Positions 15,348 to 24,566 of a stretch of DNA of 64,000 nucleotides are shown here, piece by piece. A program made the position numbers and the translations under genes. Location of the stretch: assembly GCF_900142775.1 (NCBI RefSeq), contig NZ_FRCC01000002.1, positions 248,001-312,000 on the forward strand, in the 5' to 3' direction. Each line of letters starts with the position of its first letter. Position 1 is the stretch's first letter. The stretch is from Flavobacterium flevense. GTDB lineage: Bacteria; Bacteroidota; Bacteroidia; Flavobacteriales; Flavobacteriaceae. The notes below the pieces were generated by a model. The model saw nothing but the letters and a program-made list of their open reading frames with translations. It did no database searches and had not been told where the DNA came from.

Positions 15348-16217
15348 TTAATATCCAAAACTAATTCCTGCAACCAGGAAATTAGCACCAAAGAATTCGG
15401 TGTTTTTTGTAGCAGCATTATGTATATAATTTAATGAAACCGGCATGGCTATTCCGTTTCCTAAATCAAATTCCTGAGTAGCTTTCATACTTAAGTTGAC
15501 TAGCGAAGGCTTATCATAATCGGCAAAAGAATAATATTCAGCTTTATTATTCAGCACTGCACCTATTGCAGGTTCGAGTTGGATATTCTGAAGTTTTTTA
15601 CAGGAAGAATTTTCGAATAAATCAAAAGTATAGCCCAGTTCTACATACGTTGTATAATTGCGAACCGGCTTTTCATCGCTATTATAACGGTAATCATTAC
15701 CTCCAATAAAAGTACTTATAGTAGCATTAAAAGGATATTTATAACCTTCGGAAAAATCAAAATAAAGCATCGCATCAATAGTCTGCGAACTTGTGGGGCC
15801 AAATTCAAAAAACTTATTACTTACTCCGGCTACTTTAGAAACCGAAGGCCAGTAATATTCCCATAATTGGAATTGTAAAAAATCATTAATTTGATAAGTG
15901 ACATAAAAATCAATTTCCTGATATCCTTTATAATAAGTTTCCCCATCAGGATAAAAATATTGGCTTTTAAAATTAGTCGTTCCCCAGAATCCCAAGGTTA
16001 ATCCAGGTAAAACTGCATATTCAATTGATGGTTGTATCGCAGGATAATTGCCACCCCAGCATTGTCCACGCCACAGATACCGATTGACGATATCAATAGT
16101 CAAACTTAATTTTTTTTCATTACTGAGAGTGTCTTTTAGCTGCTGTTCCTCTTGCGAAAATCCAAAAGCGGACAGCAATCCCAAAATCAAAACCCAGATA
16201 TTTCTGTGTATCCTCAT
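15348..16217 (-). CDS. outer-membrane porin-like protein (TorF/Gcw_chp-like)
   Basis: 289 residues. The signal peptide MRIHRNIWVLILGLLSAFGFSQ is followed by a barrel-type pattern: LSLTIDIVNRYLWRGQCWGGNYPAIQPSIEYAVLPGLTLGFWGTTNF, which resembles the Gcw_chp/TorF putative porin family (a YRFRG-like motif, then a GFWGS-like motif). It ends FLVAGISFGY, with a terminal aromatic residue as in outer-membrane barrels. The transported substrate is unknown. Its ATG overlaps the TAA of the hybrid kinase by one base (TAATG), so the two are cotranscribed and translationally coupled. The pair suggests that a sensor and the channel for its ligand or response are made together. Confidence 0.75.
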   Translation of the reverse strand: MRIHRNIWVLILGLLSAFGFSQEEQQLKDTLSNEKKLSLTIDIVNRYLWRGQCWGGNYPAIQPSIEYAVLPGLTLGFWGTTNFKSQYFYPDGETYYKGYQEIDFYVTYQINDFLQFQLWEYYWPSVSKVAGVSNKFFEFGPTSSQTIDAMLYFDFSEGYKYPFNATISTFIGGNDYRYNSDEKPVRNYTTYVELGYTFDLFENSSCKKLQNIQLEPAIGAVLNNKAEYYSFADYDKPSLVNLSMKATQEFDLGNGIAMPVSLNYIHNAATKNTEFFGANFLVAGISFGY

Positions 16218-18301
16218 TAATATTTATCTATCATTTCAAACAAACGTTCTCTGCTTAGCGGCTTTGTGATGTAATCATCAAATCCTGCTTTCTCAATTTT
16301 GATTCTGTCTTCGGAAGAAGAATAAGCTGTCTGGGCTATAATAGGCAACTCTGGTCGAATGGGTTTTATTTGCTCAACAGCTTCAAAACCATTTAAAACC
16401 GGCATTTTGATATCCATTAAAACCAAATCAATATTCGAATTACTAATACAAATATCTACTGCTTCCTGTCCATTTTTAGCGCGGATAATCTCAAAATCTT
16501 TGTCTTTCATCATTTTTTGGAACAACAAAAAATTAATATTATCATCTTCGGCAATTAAAATAGTCTTATTGGCTGATTTCATTCCTTCTTTTTCTTTTAT
16601 TGGTTTTACGATGATAGGTTCTGATTTTACATATTGTAACGGAATGGAAAAATAAAATGTAGAACCTTTCCCCATTTTTGATTCAAAACGAATAGTACCA
16701 CCCAGAATTTCTATATAAGCCTTTGAAATAGAAAGCCCCAGTCCTAAGCCTCCTACTTGTATGGACTTATCATTTTCAACTCGTTTAAAACGGTCAAAAA
16801 CATGTTGTTGATGGTCTTCTTCTATCCCGGTTCCGGTATCCTCAATTGTAAAATGAATTAAACTTTGTTGTTCGTCTATTTCATATTTAAATTTCACAAA
16901 ACCTTCATCGGTATATTTAATAGCATTCGTGAGTAAATTAATAATAACCTGTTTTAATTTAATCTCATCGGTAATAATATTATGCTCTGCCGGAACGCTG
17001 CTTTTTATCAGTTTAAATTTTATTGCTTTGGTTTTAGGAATCGTTATTTTGAGCGTTTTATACACTTCTACAATACAGGATTCTAAATTAATTTCGCTGA
17101 AATTAGGCGAAACCTGATTGGAATCTATTTTGGACATTTCGATTAAATCATCAATAATCGAAACCAGATTTTTACCGTTATTCTGAATCACATTTAGATA
17201 TTCAATTTGTTCTTTTTTATCAATATCAGTATTCAGAATAAGTTCGGTAAAACCATTTATCGCATTCATTGGCGTTCTTATCTCATGGGATAAATTGGCT
17301 AAAAAAGATGCTTTTAACAAATCTCCTTCCTCAGCTTTTATTTTTGCTTTTATCAATGCCTGTTTCTGATTGTTATTTTCTTCGAATAAATTCCCGATAT
17401 AACTAAATTCCCCACTTGACTTTTTTAATTCGGCTATAGCTGCTTTACTTTCTTTCTGAAGTGCTTTACGAACCAGATAAAGAGGGCGGTAAATGAGTTT
17501 TTGAGTATAAAAAACACTTATTATTAAATAGAGGATAAACACAATAATTATGGCATACAAAATACTAATTGTGTTTTCAAAATAAACATCAAATTTCCTT
17601 TCAAACAAGAGTTTTCCAATGGGTTTTCCCTGAAAATCTTTCAAAAGATAAACAGAACTCACGATATGTCTTTGCTGGGGAATACTATCGTTAGTTGCCA
17701 GAAATTTAATTTTAGAAGAAGTAATATTTTCTAAATTTCGAATAAAATCAGCATTGATTAAACGCACCGCAAAAAAATAACCCGAAGGTTCCGATTTGTT
17801 TTTAAAAGGATCGTCAGAAGGATGAATGGTGGCTCCGGTTATCTCTACAACTCCTTCGGGAATTTGTAAATAAAACTTCCCCACTCTTACATTATCCAGA
17901 TAAGCCATGGCTGACTCAGGAACAAAATCAAGTGTTTTAATTACAGGCGTAGGAGTACGCATTATAAATTGTTTATCCTGATCATAAACACCTAAATAAT
18001 CAGCGCCGTAAATTTCCAGTTCGTTGCTTATGGTTTCCTCGTACCAGCTTTTATCTCTGGTTGCAATAAAATTTACAAATTCATCCCAGTTGGTATCATT
18101 ATTTAAAGCTGTTAAAATGGGTTTAGATTCCAATACTAACAATTGGTTAATTTTACTTTCAAATAATTCAACAGCATTCTGGTATGCTTCCTTTTCTGTT
18201 TTATTGATATAATAAAATAAAGCAGCATAAAGCAATAAAAAAACAACACTAGAGGAAACTATTAAAAAAAGTATTTTTGGGGACGTTTTTTTTAATGTCA
18301 T
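16217..18301 (-). CDS. hybrid sensor histidine kinase: CHASE4-like sensor, HisKA, HATPase, receiver
   Basis: 694 residues from the ATG at 18301; an in-frame GTG at 18313 would add four residues (numbers below count from that GTG). The first membrane helix is at about 13-35. The periplasmic region (36-245) has CHASE4-like features (NNDTNWDEFVNFI; YGADYLGVYDQDKQFI). The second helix is at about 249-269. The acceptor box FLANLSHEIRTPMNAI has H343, followed by the N-box INLLTNAIKY and the ATP-lid motifs EDTGTGI and GGLGLGLSISK. The C-terminal receiver has D634 in VLMDIKMPVLNG and K684 in DDYITKPLS. There is no histidine phosphotransfer domain, so output goes through another protein or by receiver contact. 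It is coupled to the porin-like gene downstream. Confidence 0.92.
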   Translation of the reverse strand: MTLKKTSPKILFLIVSSSVVFLLLYAALFYYINKTEKEAYQNAVELFESKINQLLVLESKPILTALNNDTNWDEFVNFIATRDKSWYEETISNELEIYGADYLGVYDQDKQFIMRTPTPVIKTLDFVPESAMAYLDNVRVGKFYLQIPEGVVEITGATIHPSDDPFKNKSEPSGYFFAVRLINADFIRNLENITSSKIKFLATNDSIPQQRHIVSSVYLLKDFQGKPIGKLLFERKFDVYFENTISILYAIIIVFILYLIISVFYTQKLIYRPLYLVRKALQKESKAAIAELKKSSGEFSYIGNLFEENNNQKQALIKAKIKAEEGDLLKASFLANLSHEIRTPMNAINGFTELILNTDIDKKEQIEYLNVIQNNGKNLVSIIDDLIEMSKIDSNQVSPNFSEINLESCIVEVYKTLKITIPKTKAIKFKLIKSSVPAEHNIITDEIKLKQVIINLLTNAIKYTDEGFVKFKYEIDEQQSLIHFTIEDTGTGIEEDHQQHVFDRFKRVENDKSIQVGGLGLGLSISKAYIEILGGTIRFESKMGKGSTFYFSIPLQYVKSEPIIVKPIKEKEGMKSANKTILIAEDDNINFLLFQKMMKDKDFEIIRAKNGQEAVDICISNSNIDLVLMDIKMPVLNGFEAVEQIKPIRPELPIIAQTAYSSSEDRIKIEKAGFDDYITKPLSRERLFEMIDKY

Positions 18302-18430
18302 AAAGGGTAACACTGTCTTATTAGGGTTAAAAAAATATTAAATTAATAAAAATAAACACATTTCAAACCCTATTTTATAAAGTAATCGACAGACAGCACT
18401 GTTGTTAACCAAAGTACTACAAAAAAACCA

Positions 18431-21400
18431 CTACTTTTCTTTCCCGCCCAACATCTCCATCAACTCCAAAGCTCTTCTGGTTGATTTTACGTTATCAAAA
18501 GTCAGCAACAAACGTAAACCGTTTGCGGTTTGTTTTTCTTTCATTTTACAAAGTGAAGCATGTTTTTGCACAAACTGCAATACCTTATGAAAACGATTGG
18601 ACTGGTAAAAATCAGATTGTTGATCGGATACAAAATAGCCAATCATCTTGCCTTGTTTCATCACTAATTTCTCAATTCCGACACGGGTTGCCACCCATTT
18701 TATGCGGATACTGTTCATTAAGGCATTGGCTCGAGGAGGTAAAGGACCAAAACGGTCAATCAGTTTATTTTGGAAAACAACCAACTCTTCTTCGTTTTTA
18801 ATGGCTGCCAATTCGTTATACAAATTCATACGCTCCGAAATATTATTGATGTATTCATCCGAAAACAACAACTCAAAATCGGTATCAATTTGTAAATCTT
18901 TTACATATTCCTTGGTTTCAATATCGTTTTCAACCGGATACAAATCTTTGAATTCGTTTTCTTTCAACTCTTCAATAGCCTCGTTCATGATTTTTTGGTA
19001 AGTATCAAAACCTATTTCATTGATAAAACCGGATTGTTCACCACCCAATAAATCTCCTGCTCCACGAATTTCTAAATCTTTCATCGCAATATTAAATCCG
19101 CTGCCCAGTTCACTAAATTGTTCCAAAGCCTGAATCCGTTTTCTGGCTTCTTCAGTCATTGCCGAATAAGGCGGACAAATGAAATAACAGAATGCTTTTT
19201 TATTGCTTCGCCCCACACGTCCTCGCATTTGATGCAAATCAGAGAGTCCGAAATTATTCGCATTATTGATGAAAATCGTATTCGCATTAGGAACATCCAA
19301 TCCACTTTCGATAATAGTTGTGGCTACCAGAACATCAAATTCTCCGTTCATAAAAGCCAGCATCAGTTCTTCCAGTTTCTTACCTTCCATTTGTCCGTGA
19401 CCAATTCCCACTCTTGCATTGGGAACCAAACGCTGAATCATTCCTGCTACTTCCTTGATATTTTCGATTCGGTTATTGATAAAATAAACCTGTCCGTTTC
19501 GTTGAATTTCATACGAAATCGCATCGCGGATAATTTCTTCACTAAAACCAACCACATTGGTTTCAATAGGATATCTGTTGGGCGGAGGCGTTGTAATTAC
19601 CGATAAATCACGAGCGGCCATCAATGAAAACTGAAGCGTTCTGGGAATAGGCGTTGCCGTTAAAGTCAAGGTATCCACATTAGCTGCAATGGTTTTCAAC
19701 TTGTCTTTTACGTTCACACCAAACTTTTGCTCCTCATCTACAATCAGTAAACCTAAATCTTTAAAAACCACATTTTTATTGACCAATTGATGTGTTCCAA
19801 TAACAATATCCAGTTTCCCTTCGGCTAATTGCTTCAAAGTTTCCGACTTTTGTTTGGCGGTTCTAAAACGATTCAAATACCCAATGGTAACCGGCATATC
19901 TTTTAAACGCTCTGAAAAAGTACGGAAATGCTGGTACGCTAAAATAGTCGTTGGAACTAAAATAGCTACTTGTTTGCTGTTATCTACCGCCTTAAAAGCG
20001 GCACGAATAGCGACTTCGGTTTTTCCAAAACCTACATCACCACATACCAATCGATCCATGGGGCGATCGCTTTCCATATCGGCTTTTACTTCTGCGGTTG
20101 ATTTCGTTTGGTCCGGCGTATCTTCGTAAATAAACGAACTTTCTAATTCGTTTTGCAAATAACTATCGGGTGCATATTGAAAGCCTTTTTCAAGTCTTCT
20201 TTTGGCATACAGCTGAATTAAATTGAACGCAATATGCTTGACTCTCGCTTTGGTTTTTTGTTTTAAAACCTTCCAGGCATTCGAACCTAATTTGTATATT
20301 TTAGGTGGAGTTCCGTCTTTTCCGTTGTATTTCGAAATCTTGTGCAACGAGTGAATGCTCACATACACAATATCATTATCGGCATAAACGAGCTTAATCG
20401 TTTCCTGTGTTTTTCCTTCGACCTGAATTTTTTGCAAGCCACCAAATTTTCCAATTCCGTGGTCAATATGCGTTACATAATCACCCACCGAAAGCGTAGT
20501 TAATTCTTTAAGTGTAATATTTTGTTTTTTCGAATAGCCGTTTTTGATACTGAATTTATGATAGCGCTCAAAAATCTGATGATCGGTGTAGCAGGAAATT
20601 TGGTTTTCTTCATCAATAAAACCCTGGTACATTGGTAAAACGATGGTGTTGTATTGCTTTCGAATATTTTCCGAATTCGCTTCATCTAAGGTTTCGAAAA
20701 TATCATGAAAACGCTTTGCCTGCGCTTCATTCGAACAAAACAAATAATTTTTATAACCGTTAAAATGATTTTCGCTCAAATTATTCAACAACAAATCAAA
20801 TTGCTTGTTGAACGATGGCTGCGGCTGAATGTGAAATTCGAATTTTTTGGTAGTTTTAAAAATCGCTTTCGAACTCAATTCGACTATCGAAAAATCCAAA
20901 GCGTGTTTTATAAAAGCTTTTTGATTCAGGAATAATTGTTCCGGAGTCGCATGTTTGATATCTTTTGACAATTTCTCAAAAGCTTCTTCGGCCCGGGCAA
21001 ATTGTTTGTCTAATTGTGCTAATAAATCTTCGGTATTCTGAATAAAAAGGACCGTTTGTTCCGAAATATAATCTAAGAAACTTTCTCTGTTTTCCTGAAA
21101 AACCTTGTTTTCCACATTGGGAATAATGGTAATTTTCTTTTGTTGTGCCAATGACAATTGGGTTGCGACATCAAAAGTCCGGATACTTTCGACCTCATCC
21201 CCAAAAAACTCGATTCGGTACGGATTATCATTCGAAAAAGAAAATACATCGACAATTCCGCCACGCACTGAAAACTCTCCCGGTTCGGTAATAAAATCGA
21301 CTCTTTTAAATTCATATTCGAATAACACTTCATTGATAAAATCAATCGAAATCTTATCACCAACGCTTACTTTCAATGTGTTTTTATCTAAATCGCGACG

Positions 21401-21805
21401 TGTCACTACTTTTTCAAATAATGCTTCGGGATAACTGACAATTACAGCCGGTTTTTTACGGGAATTAATGCGGTTTAATACTTCGGCACGAAGCAAAACA
21501 TTGGCATTATCAACCTCCTCAATCTGATACGGACGGCGATAAGAACCCGGATAAAACAACACATCCTGCTCGCCAATCATTTGTTCCAGATCATTCAGAT
21601 AATAAGCCGCTTCTTCTTTATTATTTAAAATCACTAAAAAAGGAAGCTCCGCTTTTTTAAACGCCGAACGAATCACGAATGAAACAGCCGACCCCAGCAA
21701 ACCGCTAAGATGTAATTTTACTGTGTTTTTTTCCTGTAATGAAGCAACAATCTGCTGCGTTTTAGGCGAAGTTTCGTAGAGGGTATATAAGGCAGATTTA
21801 CTCAA
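18431..21805 (-). CDS. mfd: transcription-repair coupling factor Mfd
   Basis: 1124 residues, full length. Mfd displaces RNA polymerase stalled at DNA lesions and recruits UvrA. The order visible is: UvrB-homology module (about 1-270), CarD-like RNA-polymerase interaction domain (about 437-500, LSVGDYVTHIDHGIGKFGGL), the superfamily 2 translocase with Walker A GDVGFGKTEVA (589-599) and DEEQ (690-693), TATPIPRT, the motif GRVGRS, and the C-terminal TRCF domain (from about 960). It overlaps the upstream lipoprotein gene by 8 bp. No damage-regulated box was identified. It is a long gene with no frame breaks. Confidence 0.98.
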   Translation of the reverse strand: MSKSALYTLYETSPKTQQIVASLQEKNTVKLHLSGLLGSAVSFVIRSAFKKAELPFLVILNNKEEAAYYLNDLEQMIGEQDVLFYPGSYRRPYQIEEVDNANVLLRAEVLNRINSRKKPAVIVSYPEALFEKVVTRRDLDKNTLKVSVGDKISIDFINEVLFEYEFKRVDFITEPGEFSVRGGIVDVFSFSNDNPYRIEFFGDEVESIRTFDVATQLSLAQQKKITIIPNVENKVFQENRESFLDYISEQTVLFIQNTEDLLAQLDKQFARAEEAFEKLSKDIKHATPEQLFLNQKAFIKHALDFSIVELSSKAIFKTTKKFEFHIQPQPSFNKQFDLLLNNLSENHFNGYKNYLFCSNEAQAKRFHDIFETLDEANSENIRKQYNTIVLPMYQGFIDEENQISCYTDHQIFERYHKFSIKNGYSKKQNITLKELTTLSVGDYVTHIDHGIGKFGGLQKIQVEGKTQETIKLVYADNDIVYVSIHSLHKISKYNGKDGTPPKIYKLGSNAWKVLKQKTKARVKHIAFNLIQLYAKRRLEKGFQYAPDSYLQNELESSFIYEDTPDQTKSTAEVKADMESDRPMDRLVCGDVGFGKTEVAIRAAFKAVDNSKQVAILVPTTILAYQHFRTFSERLKDMPVTIGYLNRFRTAKQKSETLKQLAEGKLDIVIGTHQLVNKNVVFKDLGLLIVDEEQKFGVNVKDKLKTIAANVDTLTLTATPIPRTLQFSLMAARDLSVITTPPPNRYPIETNVVGFSEEIIRDAISYEIQRNGQVYFINNRIENIKEVAGMIQRLVPNARVGIGHGQMEGKKLEELMLAFMNGEFDVLVATTIIESGLDVPNANTIFINNANNFGLSDLHQMRGRVGRSNKKAFCYFICPPYSAMTEEARKRIQALEQFSELGSGFNIAMKDLEIRGAGDLLGGEQSGFINEIGFDTYQKIMNEAIEELKENEFKDLYPVENDIETKEYVKDLQIDTDFELLFSDEYINNISERMNLYNELAAIKNEEELVVFQNKLIDRFGPLPPRANALMNSIRIKWVATRVGIEKLVMKQGKMIGYFVSDQQSDFYQSNRFHKVLQFVQKHASLCKMKEKQTANGLRLLLTFDNVKSTRRALELMEMLGGKEK

Positions 21806-22460
21806 CTCTGGCGTCGTTTGGGTTAATTATTGCTCGTGTACTGGCCGGAATAACGGATTGATTGGGCAATACCATATTCGGATTATTAGGAATCGCTCTT
21901 GCCGAATCCAATAACATTCTTCTCATTTCGTCTTCTCCTTCTTCAACCGGAATTTTACTTTTCTCAGTTAAAATATCCATCTGACGTTGTAATGTGGCTA
22001 ATTCTTTATTGATTTCGCCCACTAATTGCACCACTTTTTTATCCGGAATTTCGTCCAGATGAATGTACATATCCATCAGGCGAACCTTAGTAATCAAAAC
22101 TGAAATACGGGTTTTGATTTGGGGTTTATTGAATAATTCCGGGACATTATTTCGTAACGCCAATGCTTTCTTAGAAATTGCTTTGGCTTTTTGCTGATAA
22201 GCACTAATGGTCATTTTAGGTTTATGAGCTAATTCCTGAATGAATAAACGCAACTCATTCCAGGTTTTCACGCCTTCCTCAGTCGCTTCATTAATAGGTT
22301 CGTCATAAAAATCCCAGCCTTTTTTGATGTTCTCAAAAATGACTTTTTTCTTTTGGGCATCTTTGGCATTTTCAGCAATCCTTTTTTGTTCGTCTTCTCC
22401 TTTACAAGAACCCAACAAAAGCAACAGACTAAAAATATATACTAGTTTGTATTTCATCAT
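21798..22460 (-). CDS. lipoprotein of unknown function upstream of mfd
   Basis: 220 residues. The signal and lipobox MMKYKLVYIFSLLLLLGSC mark it as an exported lipoprotein (Cys 19). The mature part is charged and mostly helical, with Lys/Glu-rich stretches (EDEQKRIAENAKDAQKKKVIFENIKKGW; INKELATLQRQMDILTEKSK), and may form a coiled coil. A proline/asparagine-rich tail (NNPNMVLPNQSVIPAST) ends it. I do not recognise a domain. Its 3' end overlaps mfd by 8 bp, so the DNA-repair factor is translated from the same message as an envelope protein. That arrangement probably reflects compaction rather than shared function. Confidence 0.7.
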   Translation of the reverse strand: MMKYKLVYIFSLLLLLGSCKGEDEQKRIAENAKDAQKKKVIFENIKKGWDFYDEPINEATEEGVKTWNELRLFIQELAHKPKMTISAYQQKAKAISKKALALRNNVPELFNKPQIKTRISVLITKVRLMDMYIHLDEIPDKKVVQLVGEINKELATLQRQMDILTEKSKIPVEEGEDEMRRMLLDSARAIPNNPNMVLPNQSVIPASTRAIINPNDARVE

Positions 22461-22476
22461 TATTTTGATTGAACGG

Positions 22477-22484
22477 CAAAGTTA
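22477..22484 (-). promoter_or_regulatory. candidate -7 element of the lipoprotein-mfd unit
   Basis: The plus strand reads CAAAGTTA, so the minus strand reads TAACTTTG, a TAnnTTTG match 17 bp before the start codon. A CAA (minus-strand TTG) occurs only after 25 nt, longer than usual. Confidence 0.35.
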
Positions 22485-22537
22485 CAAAGTAAATTGATAT
22501 TAAAAGAGGCAAATCTTGCTATGAAAATGCTCTTTTT

Positions 22538-22625
22538 GGGCGTTACCCAAGGGTCGGGCTTTTCGTTTCAATCTTTTGTTTTTTAAAGAAAAAAACAAAA
22601 GGATTTACACTGCAATCCCTAACGC
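22538..22625. repeat. REP-like dispersed intergenic repeat
   Basis: The spacer begins GGGCGTTACCCAAGGGTCGG and ends near CAATCCCTAACGC, with a strong central inverted repeat (AATCTTTTGTTTTTT against an AAAACAAAAGGATT-type arm). From memory, near-identical blocks with GCGTTA ends and a GGGTCGGGCT core are scattered through Flavobacterium genomes. Here it separates the M1 peptidase 3' end from the lipoprotein-mfd promoter and could also act as a terminator. Confidence 0.55.
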
Positions 22626-22631
22626 AATTCC

Positions 22632-24506
22632 CTACTTCACCTCAACACTATTATTTTTCAATTGTACATCGGCCATTAATCCGCTTGGGTCGATGGTAAT
22701 TTTTTTGATGGTGCTTTTAGGTTTTGAAATGCTAAACTCATATTTTGGGTTTGCCCAAGGCCAATCTCCTAAAACCGTTCTTTTAATATCCGGATTCGGG
22801 TTTTCTTTTTCAAAATATAGCATTCGCAACGGAATATAAAAACTCTCTTTTGTTCCATCGGCATATTCGACTAAAAGATCAATAGGCATGGGCATTCTGC
22901 CTATTCGCTCTAAACTCACCACCGAATTTTCACCCTTTTCATTCACTGCTGTGATTCCGTAATCAATCGTGTTGGTAGTTTGTGTCCAATCGGTCAGATA
23001 CCAATCGAGTTCCGCTCCCGAAACGCGTTCGGCAGTACGCTTGATATCATTTGGAGTAGGATGTTTGAATTTAAAATCCTGATAATATTTTTTAATCGTC
23101 TTAGCTAAATTATCCTGACCAATTAAATATCCCAATTGCGACAAGAAAATACTTCCTTTGATGTAAGACGAAATACTATACGGTCTGTTCTCATCATAAC
23201 GATCAGCATGAGTCGTTTGTGGTTGCTCTTTACCTGATTTTACTAAATCGGCATACAGTATGTAACTTGTTTTAAAAGGATTTGATTCTTTTTTAACTGC
23301 AAATTCATTGACTGCCAAATCCTCTACATAAGTGGTAAAACCCTCATCCATCCACGGATGTTTGGACTCATTAGAAGCTAAAATATGCTGAAACCAGGCG
23401 TGACCTAATTCATGCGTAGCGGTACCAAAAATCCCTTCTAAAGTTCCATTTCCTAAAATCAAAGTACACATGGCATATTCCATTCCGCCATCGCCACCCT
23501 GAATAAAAGAGTATTGTTTATAGGGATAATCGCCAATGTTCTTGTTGTAAAAATCCATTACCTTAACCATTAAAGGCTGGAGATTTTTCCAGTTTTCAAT
23601 GATTTTAGGATTGTTTTTATATAAAAAATGCAAATCGACATCATTGGGTCCTTTTACCACATCATGGATGTATTCTTTATCGGCAGCCCAGGTAAAATCA
23701 TGCACCATTGGCGCTACAAAATGCCAAGTTAGGTTTTTGGTTCTTTTAGGGTATTTTACCTCAACACCATTTTCCTGATACCCATGCCCTATTTCGTTAG
23801 CGTTTTGTAAATAACCCGAACCTCCTAAAACATAGTCTTTGTCAATGGTAATTTTTACATCAAAATTTCCCCAGACACCGTGAAATTCTCTGGCAATGTA
23901 GGGATCAGCATGCCAACCTTCAAAATCAAATTCGGCTATTTTTGGGTACCATTGCGACATTGAGAATTCGACTCCTTCGGCATTGTTTCTACCCGAACGA
24001 CGAATTTGAACCGGAACCTGACCTTCAAAATTTAAAGTAAAGGTAGTTTTAGAATGGGGTAAAATTGGCTTTGCCAAAACAACTTCTAAAATAGTACCGG
24101 TAGTTTTTGTATTTGCATCAACTTCGTCTTGTTTAAAATTGCTGATTTTTAAATAGCCTGTTTCATCGGGTTTTAAATTCTGGATTCGGTTTACTTTAAC
24201 CTCTTTTCCATCGACCTTGGTTTTTTTAACCATTCGGGCATCGGCATCCTTGATGTTATCCGCTCTTTCCGCCATTTCACTTCCGGGCTGGAAAGCATTT
24301 GGATACAAATGATAATATACTTTCTTCAAAGTATCCGAAGAATTATTGGTGTAAACCAATTCCTGAGTGCCCTGGTATTGATATTTTTTAGCATCCATGA
24401 CAACATCCATTTTATAATCAACGGCTTGTTGCCAGTAAGCGGTGTTTTGGGCAACTAAAGAAAATGCATTTGATAAAATTAACGATAACAGCAGAATTTT
24501 TCTCAT
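22632..24506 (-). CDS. secreted M1-family metallopeptidase
   Basis: 624 residues. The signal peptide MRKILLLSLILSNAFSLVAQ predicts export. It is a zinc aminopeptidase of the M1 (gluzincin) clan: H365-E366-x2-H369 in TATHELGHAWFQH and the third ligand E388 in WMDEGFTTYVED. The substrate-recognition loop reads GGMEYAM where classical aminopeptidase N has GAMEN; this variant is frequent in Bacteroidota secreted M1 enzymes. A long N-terminal beta domain precedes the catalytic domain and a beta/helical tail follows. It probably trims peptides outside the cytoplasm for nutrition. The S8 protease gene lies just upstream on the same strand, but a terminator stands between them, so they are separate units. 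Confidence 0.92.
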   Translation of the reverse strand: MRKILLLSLILSNAFSLVAQNTAYWQQAVDYKMDVVMDAKKYQYQGTQELVYTNNSSDTLKKVYYHLYPNAFQPGSEMAERADNIKDADARMVKKTKVDGKEVKVNRIQNLKPDETGYLKISNFKQDEVDANTKTTGTILEVVLAKPILPHSKTTFTLNFEGQVPVQIRRSGRNNAEGVEFSMSQWYPKIAEFDFEGWHADPYIAREFHGVWGNFDVKITIDKDYVLGGSGYLQNANEIGHGYQENGVEVKYPKRTKNLTWHFVAPMVHDFTWAADKEYIHDVVKGPNDVDLHFLYKNNPKIIENWKNLQPLMVKVMDFYNKNIGDYPYKQYSFIQGGDGGMEYAMCTLILGNGTLEGIFGTATHELGHAWFQHILASNESKHPWMDEGFTTYVEDLAVNEFAVKKESNPFKTSYILYADLVKSGKEQPQTTHADRYDENRPYSISSYIKGSIFLSQLGYLIGQDNLAKTIKKYYQDFKFKHPTPNDIKRTAERVSGAELDWYLTDWTQTTNTIDYGITAVNEKGENSVVSLERIGRMPMPIDLLVEYADGTKESFYIPLRMLYFEKENPNPDIKRTVLGDWPWANPKYEFSISKPKSTIKKITIDPSGLMADVQLKNNSVEVK

Positions 24507-24513
24507 TTGTATT

Positions 24514-24548
24514 GAATAAAAAATGGAAGGATAAATACCCTTCCATTT
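24514..24548 (-). terminator. intrinsic terminator of the S8 protease gene
   Basis: A 10-bp perfect stem, AAATGGAAGG / CCTTCCATTT, at 24521-24548 with an 8-nt loop. On the minus strand the stem is followed by a T-rich run. It lies between the S8 stop (24567) and the M1 start (24506). Confidence 0.85.
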
Positions 24549-24566
24549 GATTTTTAATTAGTAAAA

